Assembly (NCBI GenBank): GCA_963734015.1
Contig: CAVTFG010000016.1
Location: 124,001-188,000, forward strand
DNA length: 64,000 bases
Source of the DNA: JALZKA01 sp963734015
GTDB lineage: Bacteria; Actinomycetota; Thermoleophilia; Solirubrobacterales; 70-9
Reading direction: 5' to 3'
Below are positions 8,463-16,943 of this stretch, one piece after another. A program made the position numbers and the translations under genes. Each line of letters starts with the position of its first letter. Within the stretch, counting starts at the first letter, position 1. Below the pieces are notes generated by a model. The model worked only from the letters and a program-made list of their open reading frames with translations. It was not told the origin of the DNA and made no database searches.

Positions 8463-9728
8463 CTAGGTCCGCGTGAAGCGCCGGCCCGCCGTGGGCGACG
8501 CCTCCTCGTCCAGCGCCGGCCGCGGCGCCGTGATGTCGTCGGCGACCTTCGCGGCCTCGGCCTCCATGGCCGCGATCCGCTCCGGGGTGAGGTCGCCCGC
8601 GTTCTCCTCCTCGATCTTCCGCAGCCATTCGGCGCCCTCGGCCTTGTCGGCGTCGTCAGACACCACCTCGCCTCCGCGCTGAACCGACTTGTCGATCTCG
8701 GCGAACAGCTCGTCGACGAGGTCGTCCTGCTTGACCTTCCGCAGCGGCTCGCCGTGGGCGAAGATCAGCCCCTCGTTCTTCGCGCCGGTGATGCCGAAGT
8801 CCGCGTGCGAGGCCTCGCCGATGCCGTTGACCGCGCAGCCGAGCACCGCGACCTCGATCGGGTCCTCGTATGCCTCGAGGCGGTCCTCGATCTCCGCCAC
8901 GACCGTGTCCATGTCGAACTGCAGGCGGCCGCAGGTGGGGCAGGCGATCAGCACCGGCCCGCGTTCGCGCAGACCGAGCGCCTTGAGGATCTCCCAGGCG
9001 ACCTTGACCTCCTCCTCCGCGTGGAAGGTGGAGAGCGAGATGCGGATGGTGTCGCCGACCCCGTCGGCGAGCAGGGTGCCAAGGCCGACGGCCGACTTGA
9101 GCGAGCCCGACCATTTGGTCCCGGCCTCGGTGATCCCGAGGTGGAGCGGGTAGTCGATCCGCTCCGAGAGGAGGCGGTTGGCGGCGATCGTATTGGGCAC
9201 GTTCGTCGACTTGATCGAGACCTTGAAGTCCGTGAACTCGAGTGACTCCATGAGCTCCACGAACTCGACCGCGGCGGCGACCAGCGCCTCGACCGGCTGA
9301 TCGCGCTCGAGCTCGTGCAGGTGCTTCGGCAGCGAGCCGGAGTTGACGCCGATCCGCATCGGCACCCCCGCCTTCGTGGCTTTCTCCGCAACCTCGGCGA
9401 CCTTCTCCCTCCCGCCGATGTTGCCCGGGTTGAGCCGGATGCAGTGCGCGCCGGCGTCGATCGCCTTGAGCGCCAGCGTGTGGTTGAAGTGGATGTCGGC
9501 GATCACAGGGATCGGCGAGTCGCGCACGATCGTCTTGAGCGCCTCGGCGTCCTTGTCCCGCGGAACCGCCACGCGGACCAGGTCGGCGCCCGCCTCGGCG
9601 ACCGTGCGGACCTGATCCATCGTCGCCTCGACATTGGCCGTCTCGGTCTTCGTCATCGTCTGCACGGCGACGGGAGCGCCGCCGCCGATCTGCACGCCGC
9701 CGACGTTCACATGGCGCTTCGAAGCCAT
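8463..9728 (-). CDS. ispG: 4-hydroxy-3-methylbut-2-en-1-yl diphosphate synthase
   Basis: IspG (GcpE), the penultimate enzyme of the MEP isoprenoid pathway, reductively converts ME-cPP to HMBPP. The 421 residues cover a TIM barrel (VQTMTKTETANVEATMDQV; IRLNPGNIGG) and an iron-sulfur domain. The 4Fe-4S ligands are Cys263 and Cys266 (CPTCGRLQ) and Cys298 (GCAVNGIGE), with the conserved Glu305 following. The C-terminus has an extra tail of about 60 acidic, helical residues. With dxr and rseP, which sit about 8 kb away on the same strand, it belongs to the usual dxr-rseP-ispG-proS group, here interrupted by accessory genes. Confidence 0.95.
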   Translation of the reverse strand: MASKRHVNVGGVQIGGGAPVAVQTMTKTETANVEATMDQVRTVAEAGADLVRVAVPRDKDAEALKTIVRDSPIPVIADIHFNHTLALKAIDAGAHCIRLNPGNIGGREKVAEVAEKATKAGVPMRIGVNSGSLPKHLHELERDQPVEALVAAAVEFVELMESLEFTDFKVSIKSTNVPNTIAANRLLSERIDYPLHLGITEAGTKWSGSLKSAVGLGTLLADGVGDTIRISLSTFHAEEEVKVAWEILKALGLRERGPVLIACPTCGRLQFDMDTVVAEIEDRLEAYEDPIEVAVLGCAVNGIGEASHADFGITGAKNEGLIFAHGEPLRKVKQDDLVDELFAEIDKSVQRGGEVVSDDADKAEGAEWLRKIEEENAGDLTPERIAAMEAEAAKVADDITAPRPALDEEASPTAGRRFTRT

Positions 9729-9786
9729 GTGGACATTGTGACAGCGGGGGTCTCCGAGCGGAAGCCCCTACGCTGCCGCCCCTCGT

Positions 9787-10030
9787 TTACGGCTTGCCGT
9801 GCGGGGTCGCGTCTGTCCGTTCGCGGGGTTTCCGCGTCGGTTGATGCTCCGGAACCTCGCCAGTTCCCATTAGTGCCCGGTCGAACGCCTCCAGGTAGCT
9901 CCCGGTGAGCCTTCCGCGGCGCTTGACCGCCCGTTGGTAGACCCGGAACGTGAACGTCGCTCGGCGTGGCCGAGCTGCTCGGCGATGTTGACCGGATCGT
10001 CTCGGAGGGCCGCCCGGACACTCGCATAGT
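9787..10030 (-). pseudogene. Remnant of a tyrosine recombinase (C-terminal end)
   Basis: Two short frames joined by one indel near 9960 read VNIAEQLGHA, then TFTFRVYQRAVKRRGRL and an ending AFDRALMG. This is the C-terminal end of a phage-type integrase: the GHxD-like segment and the catalytic Tyr in RVY. Nothing of the N-terminal or core domains remains upstream, where a different gene begins. I read it as the leftover of an integrated element. I saw no attachment-site repeats or tRNA gene next to it. Confidence 0.5.
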
Positions 10031-10046
10031 CCAGCGGCGGCGGGGG

Positions 10047-10268
10047 TCAAGCGTTCGCCGCTCTCTCCCACGCCTCCCGCATAGGCCGGCGGTAGAAGAT
10101 GAAGAACACCGGTGCCACGAGCAACAGAATCAGCTCGTCGAATGGCCCAGGTATCGGGAGGAGGCCCAGTCCGGCCAACCAGCGGAGGGGCTTGGGGATC
10201 CGCTGATCCCTCGCTAGCAACCGGACGGCCGCAAGGGTTCTGAGGATGAACGCCCATGCTCGGCGCAC
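10047..10268 (-). CDS. Small membrane protein, unknown function
   Basis: A 73-residue protein with a basic N-terminus (RTLAAVRLLARDQRIPKPLRW), a hydrophobic segment LAGLGLLPIPGPFDELILLL and a second segment LVAPVFFIFYRRP. It resembles short DUF1232-like membrane proteins. I chose GTG 10268 rather than longer starts because TAGACT (10277-10282, minus strand) ends eight bases before it, giving a leaderless mRNA. A LexA box lies around the -35 position, so the gene may be part of the SOS response. Confidence 0.5.
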   Translation of the reverse strand: MRRAWAFILRTLAAVRLLARDQRIPKPLRWLAGLGLLPIPGPFDELILLLVAPVFFIFYRRPMREAWERAANA

Positions 10269-10300
10269 GTCTGAGCAGTCTACGGCGATCCGACGCGTTG

Positions 10301-10314
10301 CGAACGTATGTTCG
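10301..10314. promoter_or_regulatory. LexA (SOS) box between divergent genes
   Basis: CGAACGTATGTTCG is a perfect actinobacterial/Gram-positive LexA operator (CGAAC-N4-GTTCG). For the minus-strand gene it covers the -35 region upstream of TAGACT. For the plus-strand gene it sits directly upstream of TATCGT (10317-10322). One bound repressor could therefore shut off both promoters. Confidence 0.75.
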
Positions 10315-10328
10315 TGTATCGTCCCGGC

Positions 10329-10477
10329 ATGGCTCGCCGCAAGCCTCCGCCCGGTCCCCTCTGCACCGCGTGCGCGGGAGCGGGAAGCGCCGGCTGGCGG
10401 ACAGCGGAGGGCGGCCCGCGCCGTGTCCTCGTTGCGGAGGCACCGGCTCCGAGCCAATCCCCGTCCGGCGCCCTTGA
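10329..10477 (+). CDS. Small DnaJ-type zinc-finger protein (one frameshift)
   Basis: Two CxxCxGxG knuckles, as in the DnaJ zinc finger, are read in two frames: LCTACAGAGSAGW first, then CPRCGGTGSEP. One missing base near 10405 would join them into a protein of about 50 residues. A TATCGT hexamer at 10317-10322 ends six bases before ATG 10329, so the mRNA is probably leaderless. The LexA box lies immediately upstream. The role is unknown; tiny CxxCxGxG proteins are common in this phylum and may bind RNA or protein. Confidence 0.45.
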
Positions 10478-10581
10478 CGAGTCCAAAATCTGCGGGTAAA
10501 TTCGCGGCCAGAAAGTCGGCATGGCCCAGCGCGGAGGTCCTTTAGGCCTCATTCCTGGGCTCGGCAGATGAGGAGGCCTAG

Positions 10582-10773
10582 ATGTTGTTCCTGCAATGTG
10601 GGGAGTGTGGGTTCAAGACCGTTCCAGGGACCCTGGAATTCGGTGCCCCCTGCCCAAGGTGTGTCAGCCGAGGGGAGTGCGGTCGATTGACCGCGGACGA
10701 TCCCCGTCCGACGACGCCAAGCGCGCGAAGGTGGTGGATCTGGCGCAGGAGCCGAAGTGGGGTGTCGTCGTGA
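10582..10773 (+). CDS. Small zinc-ribbon protein, possibly the 5' part of the next gene
   Basis: Starts at ATG 10582 with a good AGGAGG five bases upstream. The first 28 residues hold two knuckles (QCGECGFKT and APCPRC). After that the frame becomes unnatural, rich in Trp and Arg, whereas another frame over the same bases reads smoothly into the coiled-coil protein that follows. Either this is a 63-residue protein whose stop overlaps the next start (GTGA), or a single gene with one indel between about 10665 and 10735. Given the other indels in this window I lean to the second view. Confidence 0.4.
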   Translation: MLFLQCGECGFKTVPGTLEFGAPCPRCVSRGECGRLTADDPRPTTPSARRWWIWRRSRSGVSS

Positions 10774-11051
10774 GCGCCGAGGACAGGGTGCGGGCCGAGC
10801 TTCGGGCGATCCGCGAAAGGCAGGTCCGAATGCGCTCCGAGCTGCGCCACCTGAACGAAAGACACGCGGTCTTGCGCGGCAAGTACAGCTCTCTGAGCGA
10901 CCACGCGCTGTCGCTGGAGGGCGCCCTCGAAGAGGCATTGATCGCACTGGACGACCAGAAACCCGAGGAGGCCAACGGGCTGCTCGGGATCGCCTTGGCG
11001 GCAGCGAAGCAGAGAAACGGAAACGGAAACGGATCTCTGCCGCGGGAGTAG
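10770..11051 (+). CDS. Coiled-coil protein of unknown function
   Basis: The reading frame from GTG 10770 gives 93 residues: AEDRVRAELRAIRERQ begins a charged helical heptad pattern that continues through ELRHLNERHAVL and ALEEALIALDDQ, ending in an Asn/Gly-rich tail (NGNGNGS). The frame stays natural for some 25 residues upstream of this GTG, which supports fusion with the zinc ribbon ahead of it. No membrane segment, no catalytic motif. A zinc knuckle followed by a coiled coil would suit a small DNA- or RNA-associated protein; this is inference. Confidence 0.45.
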   Translation: MSAEDRVRAELRAIRERQVRMRSELRHLNERHAVLRGKYSSLSDHALSLEGALEEALIALDDQKPEEANGLLGIALAAAKQRNGNGNGSLPRE

Positions 11052-11367
11052 GTGGCTTGGCTCCAAGCCAGCCGGGTAGCCGCTCGGCGTCGTCCCCTCC
11101 ATCCTGGGCGGCGGGGACGACACGACGCATGTCCCGTACCCCGGAATGCGTCCATGAGGGGCGGTCCCCACGGAGGAGTGGGGCCGCCCCCTCTGTTATG
11201 AAGCCGCCGGCCTGTCGGAGTAGGTGCAAGGGGGCGCGACGCCCAGCCGCCGGGTTGATTGGTCCAGCGGCGAACCGAGCCCACCGAGGCCAGCGCCGGA
11301 ACCCCACAACCCCGCGTTGGCGGATAGGGTCGGATGCTGCCGCCTACCCCAAGCCTGGAGGGCACCC
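11052..11367. other. 316-nt spacer without a supported gene
   Basis: No frame here has natural composition or a ribosome-binding site. The stretch contains the strong hairpin annotated separately and the leader of the following small membrane protein. Confidence 0.5.
11158..11190 (+). terminator. GC-rich hairpin, probable terminator
   Basis: GGGGCGGTCCCCAC (from 11158) pairs with GTGGGGCCGCCCC (to 11190) around the loop GGAGGA, with one bulged T. It lies about 100 bases after the coiled-coil gene. There is only a short pyrimidine run after it, so termination may need Rho or work as a transcript-end stabiliser. Confidence 0.5.
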
Positions 11368-11523
11368 GTGATCACGTTTGGAATCGTCCTGGTCATCCTC
11401 GCGCTTATTTTCGACAGCGCGCTCCTTTGGGTATTCGGTGGCATCCTGATCGTCCTGGGCGTGATCTTTTGGATCCTGGGCGCGATTGGTCGCGCAGTGG
11501 GCGGCCGGCGCCACTACTACTAG
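11368..11523 (+). CDS. Small two-helix membrane protein (DUF6131-like)
   Basis: A 51-residue protein: two hydrophobic stretches (ITFGIVLVILALIF and LWVFGGILIVLGVIFWILG) separated by a short turn, ending GRAVGGRRHYY. The length, two-helix design and Arg/His/Tyr tail fit the DUF6131 family of actinobacterial membrane proteins of unknown function. The start is GTG 11368 with GGAGGG five bases upstream. The basic tail is expected on the cytoplasmic side. Confidence 0.7.
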   Translation: MITFGIVLVILALIFDSALLWVFGGILIVLGVIFWILGAIGRAVGGRRHYY

Positions 11524-11639
11524 AGGACGAGGGGGCCTCCCCGGCCAGCGGATTCCAGGGGGGCAGGCACCCCACTGCCGAAGTCGCGTCCACGCCCACG
11601 GCGCTATAAGTGACTGGCGTCTCGACTAAGGAGGGTCTC

Positions 11640-11810
11640 GTGGAACCGTGGGATCGGAGGAGGAACTGGGCGGCGATTGCGGCCTTCCTCCTCATCGGCG
11701 TCCTGACGATCGCTGAGATTGTGGATGAGGGTGCGAGCACCTGGGATTGGATCGTGGTCGGCGTGTGCGTGATCTTCAGCGTCCAGGCGTACACGCGGCT
11801 GCGGGGGTAG
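11640..11810 (+). CDS. Small two-helix membrane protein, unknown family
   Basis: A 56-residue protein with an N-terminal Arg cluster (EPWDRRRNW), a first hydrophobic helix (AAIAAFLLIGVLTIAEIV), an acidic turn and a second helix (WDWIVVGVCVIFSVQAY). I chose GTG 11640 because a strong AAGGAGGG lies 4-5 bases upstream; the upstream ATG-like starts lack one. No function can be assigned. Confidence 0.6.
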   Translation: MEPWDRRRNWAAIAAFLLIGVLTIAEIVDEGASTWDWIVVGVCVIFSVQAYTRLRG

Positions 11811-11892
11811 TCGAAGTCGGTGCCTGGGCACCCGCTCCGAGCCCGCTCCGATCCCGAGCACCAATCCCGAATCGCGGGATACTGGGCGGGCG

Positions 11893-12312
11893 ATGTCGCG
11901 TGAAGGCGTGGAAGTCGTTAGGCGGGTCTACTCCGAAGGCCAGCTGCTCACCTCCACTCCGAAACAGATCGATCGCGTCTTTCAGGATTACCTGGACGAG
12001 GGTTTCGAGTTCCGCCTGCCTCCGGACTATCCGGAAGGCCAGCTGGTGTTCCGGGGTCGAGAGGGTGCCGATCAGCTGAACGCGATGCTGAGGGAGACGT
12101 GGAGCGAATGGCGGTTCGAGCCGGACCGATTCATCGATGCCGGCGACCAGGTGGTCGTCTTCGCGCGCCTTCTGGGCCGGGGTGGAACTAGTCGCGTTCC
12201 GTTCGAGCTCGAAACGACACATGTTTGGACGCTCCGGGCCGGTCGCGCGATCTCGATACAGGTCTACCGCGAGCGCTCGCAAGCCCTCGAAGCCGTCGGC
12301 CGATCGGAGTAG
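11893..12312 (+). CDS. SnoaL-like (NTF2-fold) protein, copy 1
   Basis: A 139-residue NTF2-like protein starting MSREGVEVVRRVYSEG. The family forms a cone-shaped beta-alpha fold that binds small hydrophobic ligands or acts as an isomerase or cyclase. RGREGADQLNAML and WRFEPDRFIDAGDQVVV are the usual core segments. It is the first of three related genes in a row and is separated from the next by only three bases after its stop. Thermoleophilia genomes carry many such genes of unknown function. Confidence 0.75.
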   Translation: MSREGVEVVRRVYSEGQLLTSTPKQIDRVFQDYLDEGFEFRLPPDYPEGQLVFRGREGADQLNAMLRETWSEWRFEPDRFIDAGDQVVVFARLLGRGGTSRVPFELETTHVWTLRAGRAISIQVYRERSQALEAVGRSE

Positions 12313-12315
12313 GCG

Positions 12316-12723
12316 ATGTCGCAGGAGAACGTCGAGATCGTGGCACGCTTCTACGAGCCCGCTTCGAGCAAGTCGGATCTCTTGCGCCGACTTCCGAGGA
12401 CGATGGCGCTCTGCCATCCGGATGTTGAGTGGACGGCTCGCGAGGACGGGGTGACCTACCGGGGGCGCGAGGGGGTCAGGGAGGAACTCGAACGCTTCCT
12501 CGAAAGCTTCGAGGACTACAGGTACGAGATTCAGCGGATTGTCGACTGTGGTGGAGACGATGTCTTGGTGGTCGGGCTCGAAGTCGCCAGAGGTGCGGCA
12601 AGCGGGGCCGAGGTGCGTTCGGTGAACTTCGAACTGCTCACGATCAAGGAAGGCCTGATCCTGCGCTTCCGCGAGTTCTACGACGAGCGCGAGGCCCTTG
12701 AAGCCGCCGGGATCGAGGAGTAG
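12316..12723 (+). CDS. SnoaL-like (NTF2-fold) protein, copy 2
   Basis: A 135-residue paralogue of the preceding gene (MSQENVEIVARFYEPAS start, YRGREGVREELERFLESF core, EALEAAGIEE end). The junctions before and after it are alike: the stop TAG, then GCG, then an ATG followed by a GAGAACGTCGAG-type codon run. This points to tandem duplication. Both flanking copies differ considerably in sequence, so the duplication is not recent. Confidence 0.75.
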   Translation: MSQENVEIVARFYEPASSKSDLLRRLPRTMALCHPDVEWTAREDGVTYRGREGVREELERFLESFEDYRYEIQRIVDCGGDDVLVVGLEVARGAASGAEVRSVNFELLTIKEGLILRFREFYDEREALEAAGIEE

Positions 12724-12726
12724 GCG

Positions 12727-12900
12727 ATGTCGGAGGAGAACGTCGAGACGGTTCGACGTGCCATTCGGAGCGTTGAGGCCTTCTGGGCGCTCCTTGCCGA
12801 AGCCGTGGTGTGGGATGTAGGTGCCAACCCGCCTCCGGATATCCACGGCGTGTACGTCGGGCGCGATGCGGTTATCGAGGCTTCGCGGGGGATTCGTTAG
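12727..12900 (+). pseudogene. Truncated SnoaL-like copy 3
   Basis: Begins MSEENVETVRRAIRS exactly as the two intact copies and keeps the HGVYVGRDAVIEA segment, but stops after 57 residues, less than half the family length. The sequence after the stop belongs to a convergent gene. The C-terminal strands that build the pocket are missing, so it is probably a dead end of the tandem array. Confidence 0.55.
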
Positions 12901-12905
12901 GGCCG

Positions 12906-13970
12906 TCAGGAAGCGCCGGGCGCCGGCGCGCGCCCGGCCCAGGCCTCGAGGATCCACCCGAGGTGGTACGGGCGGTCGGTTGGGTTCACCTCGATCGCCC
13001 AGCGCCTATCCGCGAACGGCGCGCGCCCGGCGAGCGCCCCGGCTGTATTCGCGTACAGGAGAGCCCGGTCGAAGCCACGGCGCCGGCGGATCGAGCGGTA
13101 GAGGATTCCGGCCTTGCGATCGAGCATCTCGAGCGCCAGCTCGTTCTGGCCGAAGATCCACTCCACCCCGCTCAACGCCGCGTCCCGATAGCGGGCTTCC
13201 CCGCTCACTTCGGTCAGTTCCTGGAGGGCCATCGGCGCCATCGCGTCCTGATGGACGGAATAGACCTCGTAGGGCTCGACCACCCGCCCGGAACGCGTGT
13301 CGAAGAGCCAGGGCCAACCACCGTCGGGGCCCTGCAGGTCCAGGAGCCGGTCGGCGGCTCGGCGCGCCGGAGCGAGTGCGTGCTCGCGGCCGTTACGGGC
13401 CGCGACGGCGAGTGCCAGCACGCCGTAGATCTGCGTGGCGAAGTTCGGGAACCGCGCGCGCCACCCCGCGTCGCGGTGGCGGAAGAGGCCGCTGGCGGGG
13501 TCGATGCGCGCGAGCAGGCGCGCGAGCGCGTCGTCGAGCAGCAGGTCGGTGCGGGCCTCGGCCGCTCCGATCACGACCCAGGCCAGCTCCAGGCCCTCGA
13601 GGTCGGGGAAGCCGCCCCCGACGCGCCCGTGGATCGTGAACGCGATCTTGTCCCGCCACTGCGCCTCCGCCCGGGAATCGGCCCAGAGCAGCAACCCGAG
13701 GTCGCCCACGGTCATCTTGGGCGAGCCGATCTCGTCGACAACGAGGCGGAGCAGTCCGCCCGGGGCCACGGGGACGTCCAGCCCGGCAGCCTGCGCCCGC
13801 TGGAGCCCGAGCAGGCACATCAGCGTGTACCGGAGGGACCGTCCGCGCGGCGCCAGGTCGGGAGCCTGGATTTCGTGGCAGAAGGCCCCGTCCGCGAGGC
13901 GCATCGAAGGCAGTCGCTCGAGGGCGAAGGCTGACAGCTCCCGCACCCGTTCCGCGACGGGCTCAGACAT
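12906..13970 (-). CDS. Alpha/alpha-toroid protein, uncharacterised
   Basis: About 354 residues with repeating helix pairs and Gly/Trp-rich turns (DLQGPDGGWPWLFD, TIHGRVGGGFPDLEG, SVHQDAMAPMALQEL). The pattern is that of the six-hairpin/toroid folds found in glycan epimerases, lyases and terpene cyclases. No DxDD or DDxxD terpene motif is visible, so a glycan-related role is somewhat likelier. The start ATG 13970 overlaps the end of the AAC(3)-like gene by eight bases, indicating co-translation. No signal peptide. Confidence 0.5.
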   Translation of the reverse strand: MSEPVAERVRELSAFALERLPSMRLADGAFCHEIQAPDLAPRGRSLRYTLMCLLGLQRAQAAGLDVPVAPGGLLRLVVDEIGSPKMTVGDLGLLLWADSRAEAQWRDKIAFTIHGRVGGGFPDLEGLELAWVVIGAAEARTDLLLDDALARLLARIDPASGLFRHRDAGWRARFPNFATQIYGVLALAVAARNGREHALAPARRAADRLLDLQGPDGGWPWLFDTRSGRVVEPYEVYSVHQDAMAPMALQELTEVSGEARYRDAALSGVEWIFGQNELALEMLDRKAGILYRSIRRRRGFDRALLYANTAGALAGRAPFADRRWAIEVNPTDRPYHLGWILEAWAGRAPAPGAS

Positions 13971-14938
13971 CCACGCGTTCCTGGGGCGGCACCGACGGCG
14001 CCCCGGCCGGCACCGGCTCGTTGTACATCGTGATTCCCCTTTCTGACGAGCAGGCGCTCGAACACCTCGAACAGCACCGGCAGTCGGATCGCGAGGATCT
14101 CGCCGCGTCCCAGCCGGACCGCCACCCCTCCGGCGTCGAGGATCGCGTCGCGGAAGATCGCCTGGAGGCGGGGGTTGTTGTCGATCCGTCCCGGGAGCAG
14201 CCTGGGCTCGTGGACGAGCGTTCGCACGCGCCTCTCGTCGCCGTCCCAATCGCGGCACCGGACGTCGAACACACGGTTCGCGAACACGTCGAGCGGGAAC
14301 GGCGGGACCCGCGTGCACTCGAACGGGTGATACATGGTCATCGGTCCGGTGCCGCACCCGAAGAAGACCTGCAGCGCGTTGCGCTCCGGGATCCGCACGA
14401 ACGGCGTCCCGAACCCGAACGGTGCGTCGGCGCGCTCGTGGTCCGCGACGATCTCATCGGCACCGGCACCGCGCGCGCAGACGGAGTGGGTCGGGTGGAA
14501 GCTGCGGAGCGTTCCCGGACTCAGGCGGAACGCCTCAGAGATGGCGCCCATCCGCGACGGCGTCTCGCGCGCGTCGAACACCGGGTCGCTCCCGAGGTAC
14601 TCGATCGTCGGGCCGGCGACCGAGTACGTCGGCATCGTGATCAGGCCGTCCGGCCCGACCACCGCCTCGATCCCCGCGACCACCGTGTCGGGCCCGTCCT
14701 CGAAGCCGCCGAAGGCGCTCATGGCAGCCTGGAGGAAGCACGCGTCACCCGCCTCGAGCCCGCACTCGCGCAGCGCAGACTCGACGTCGGCGGCGGTCAG
14801 CGTCGTGGGCCGGAACCGCTCTCGCAGGTGGTACCGGGCGCTCCGATAGCGCCTGAGGCCGGTACGGAGGAACCGCCGGACCGGCGGCGGCATGCCCGCC
14901 GCGACCTTTCGCGCGCGCTCACCGAGCGAGGTGCTCAT
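13963..14938 (-). CDS. AAC(3)-family N-acetyltransferase (one frameshift)
   Basis: The antibiotic N-acetyltransferase (AAC(3)/YokD) fold is recognisable from GDACFLQAAMSAFG, MPTYSV, and the conserved HPTHSVCARG segment carrying the active-site His. Family members acetylate the 3-amino group of aminoglycosides, but many chromosomal relatives act on cell-surface sugars; pairing with a toroid protein favours the latter (inference). Read without correction, the frame would overrun the next gene by 150 bases. An indel at the CCCC run near 14036 gives the ending PPQERVDV and an 8-base overlap instead. About 324 residues. Confidence 0.65.
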
Positions 14939-15015
14939 CCGGGCGATGTTCGCAGGTGATGTGAGGCGGAGCCCGAAGGGCGAAGCCGAGCCCCGGCGTT
15001 ATTGAGCCGGCTTAC

Positions 15016-16837
15016 CTATTTCGCGTAGAGGGCCTCGATCTCGGACTCGTACTTCGCCGAGATCGGCTTGCGCTTGAGCTTCATCGTCGGCGTGAGCTCA
15101 TCGCCGCCCGGCAGCCACTCGGTCGGCAGGACCTTGAACTTCTTGATCTGCTCGACCCGGGACATCTTGGCGTTCGCCTCGTCGACGCCGGCCTGGATCG
15201 CGGCGAGGAGCTGCTCGTTGGCGGCCAGCGCCTCGGCCGACGCGTCGCTGATGCCGTTCTGCTTCGCCCACGCCGGAGCAAAGTCGGGGTCGAGGACGAT
15301 CAGCGCGGTGTTGTACGGACGCGCGTCGCCGATCGCCGCCGCCTGCCCGATCAAGGGGCTCGCGGCCTTGAGCTTCGACTCGATGTTCGCCGGCGACATG
15401 TTCTTGCCCGCGGCGTTGATGATCAGCTCCTTCTTCCGGTCGACGATCTTCAGGTAGCCGTCCTCGTCCAGCTCCCCGATGTCACCGGTCGCGAGCCAAC
15501 CCTCGCTGTCGATCGTCTCGGCCGTCTTCTCCGGCATGTTCCTGTAACCGAGCATGTTCGCGTCGCCCTTGACGAGGACCTCGCCGTCGTCGGCGAGCTT
15601 CACCTCGAACCCCGGGATCGGCGGTCCGACGGTCCCGAGCTTGACCTTGCCCGGCGGGTTGATGGTCACTACCCCGCAGGTCTCGGACATCCCCCAGAGC
15701 TCGCCGATCGGGATCCCGAGGGCGTGGAAGAACTCGAGGACCTCGAGGGGGGTCGGGGCGGCGCCGACGTTCACTGAGACGAACTCGTCCAGGCCCAGCG
15801 CCTTCGCGGAGATGGGAGAACATCGCCTCGTCGGCGGCCGCCACCGCGGCCGCCAGCTCGTCCGGGACCGGTTCGCCGGCCTGCTCCAGGCGCACCTTCT
15901 GGATCGCGGCCTGAAGACCCTGACGCGCCTGCTCGCCCTCCTCCCCCGGGATCGCCGCGAGCTTAGCCTCGAGTCCCGCCTTCAGCTTCTCCCAGATCCG
16001 GGGCACGGCGAAGAAGAACGTCGGGCGCACCTTGGGCATGAACTCGATGATCGTCCGTGGGTCCGAGCAGACGGTTACCGTCGCTCCCAGCATCACCGCC
16101 AGGTAGTAGTTGGCGCCCCGGTCTGCGATGTGCGCCGTCGGCAGCCAGGAGATCACCTTGCCTCCCCGCTCGGGCATGTTGACCATGTCGTCGACGCCGC
16201 CGACGAGGCCCATCAGGTTCCTGTGGGTGAGCTGCACGCCCTTCGGCGGACCGGTCGTGCCGGATGTGTAGATCAGGGTCAGCAGGTCGTCCGGCCCGAG
16301 CTCCGCGAGCGACGGCTCGACGTCGAAGTCCGGATCCAACTCCTCGAGCTCCGCGAGCGTATGGTCGCCGCCCTCTCCGTCGACGACGATGAGGCGCTCG
16401 ATCAAGGGGAGGTCCTTGCGCGCCTCCGAGAAGACCTCGAGGAAGGCCTTCTCGACGACCGCGACCTTGGCGCCGGCATCGGCGACCACGTACTGGATCT
16501 GCTCGGGTGAGGAGGTCTGGTAGATCGAGAAGGGGACCGCTCCCAGCGATACCGCCCCGAGGTCCATCGGGATGAACTCGGGCCGGTTGTTGAGCATCAT
16601 CGCCACCGTGTCGCCCTTGCCGACCCCCAGCTTCGCGAAGCCGCCCGCGATCCTCCGGACGCGGTCGGCGACCTCGTTCCAGGACATCGACTCCTGCTCG
16701 TCGCCCGCGAACCAGGCGATCGCGGGATCGTCACCGAGCCGCTCGACGGTTGCCCTGAACGCCAGCGGCAGGTTCTCCGCGTAGAGCCCTTTGCCGGGCC
16801 CCCCGCTTGCGAAACGCTCAGCGGTGGTGACCTCCAT
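15016..16837 (-). CDS. Long-chain acyl-CoA synthetase, FadD-like (one frameshift)
   Basis: AMP-forming ligase of about 607 residues that activates fatty acids to acyl-CoA. The ATP-binding P-loop is LIYTSGTTGPPKGVQLTH; the adenylation core continues GELWGMSETCG, LATGDIGELDEDGYLKIVDR and the catalytic Lys region near MKLKRKPI at the C-terminus. The frame breaks near 15815; restoring two bases gives FSPISAKALGLDEF, which reads naturally into the second half. It lies between rseP and the AAC(3)-like gene, outside any obvious fatty-acid operon. Length and end resemble the FadD15 type. Confidence 0.85.
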
Positions 16838-16943
16838 CTCTCCTCCTCGTCTAAGTCAAAGACCGGCCGGATGCTCCGCTGCGCGTCGGCTCCGGCCGAG
16901 CTGCCGTGGTACGCCAGTACCGGAAACCTACCCCTAAACGGGG

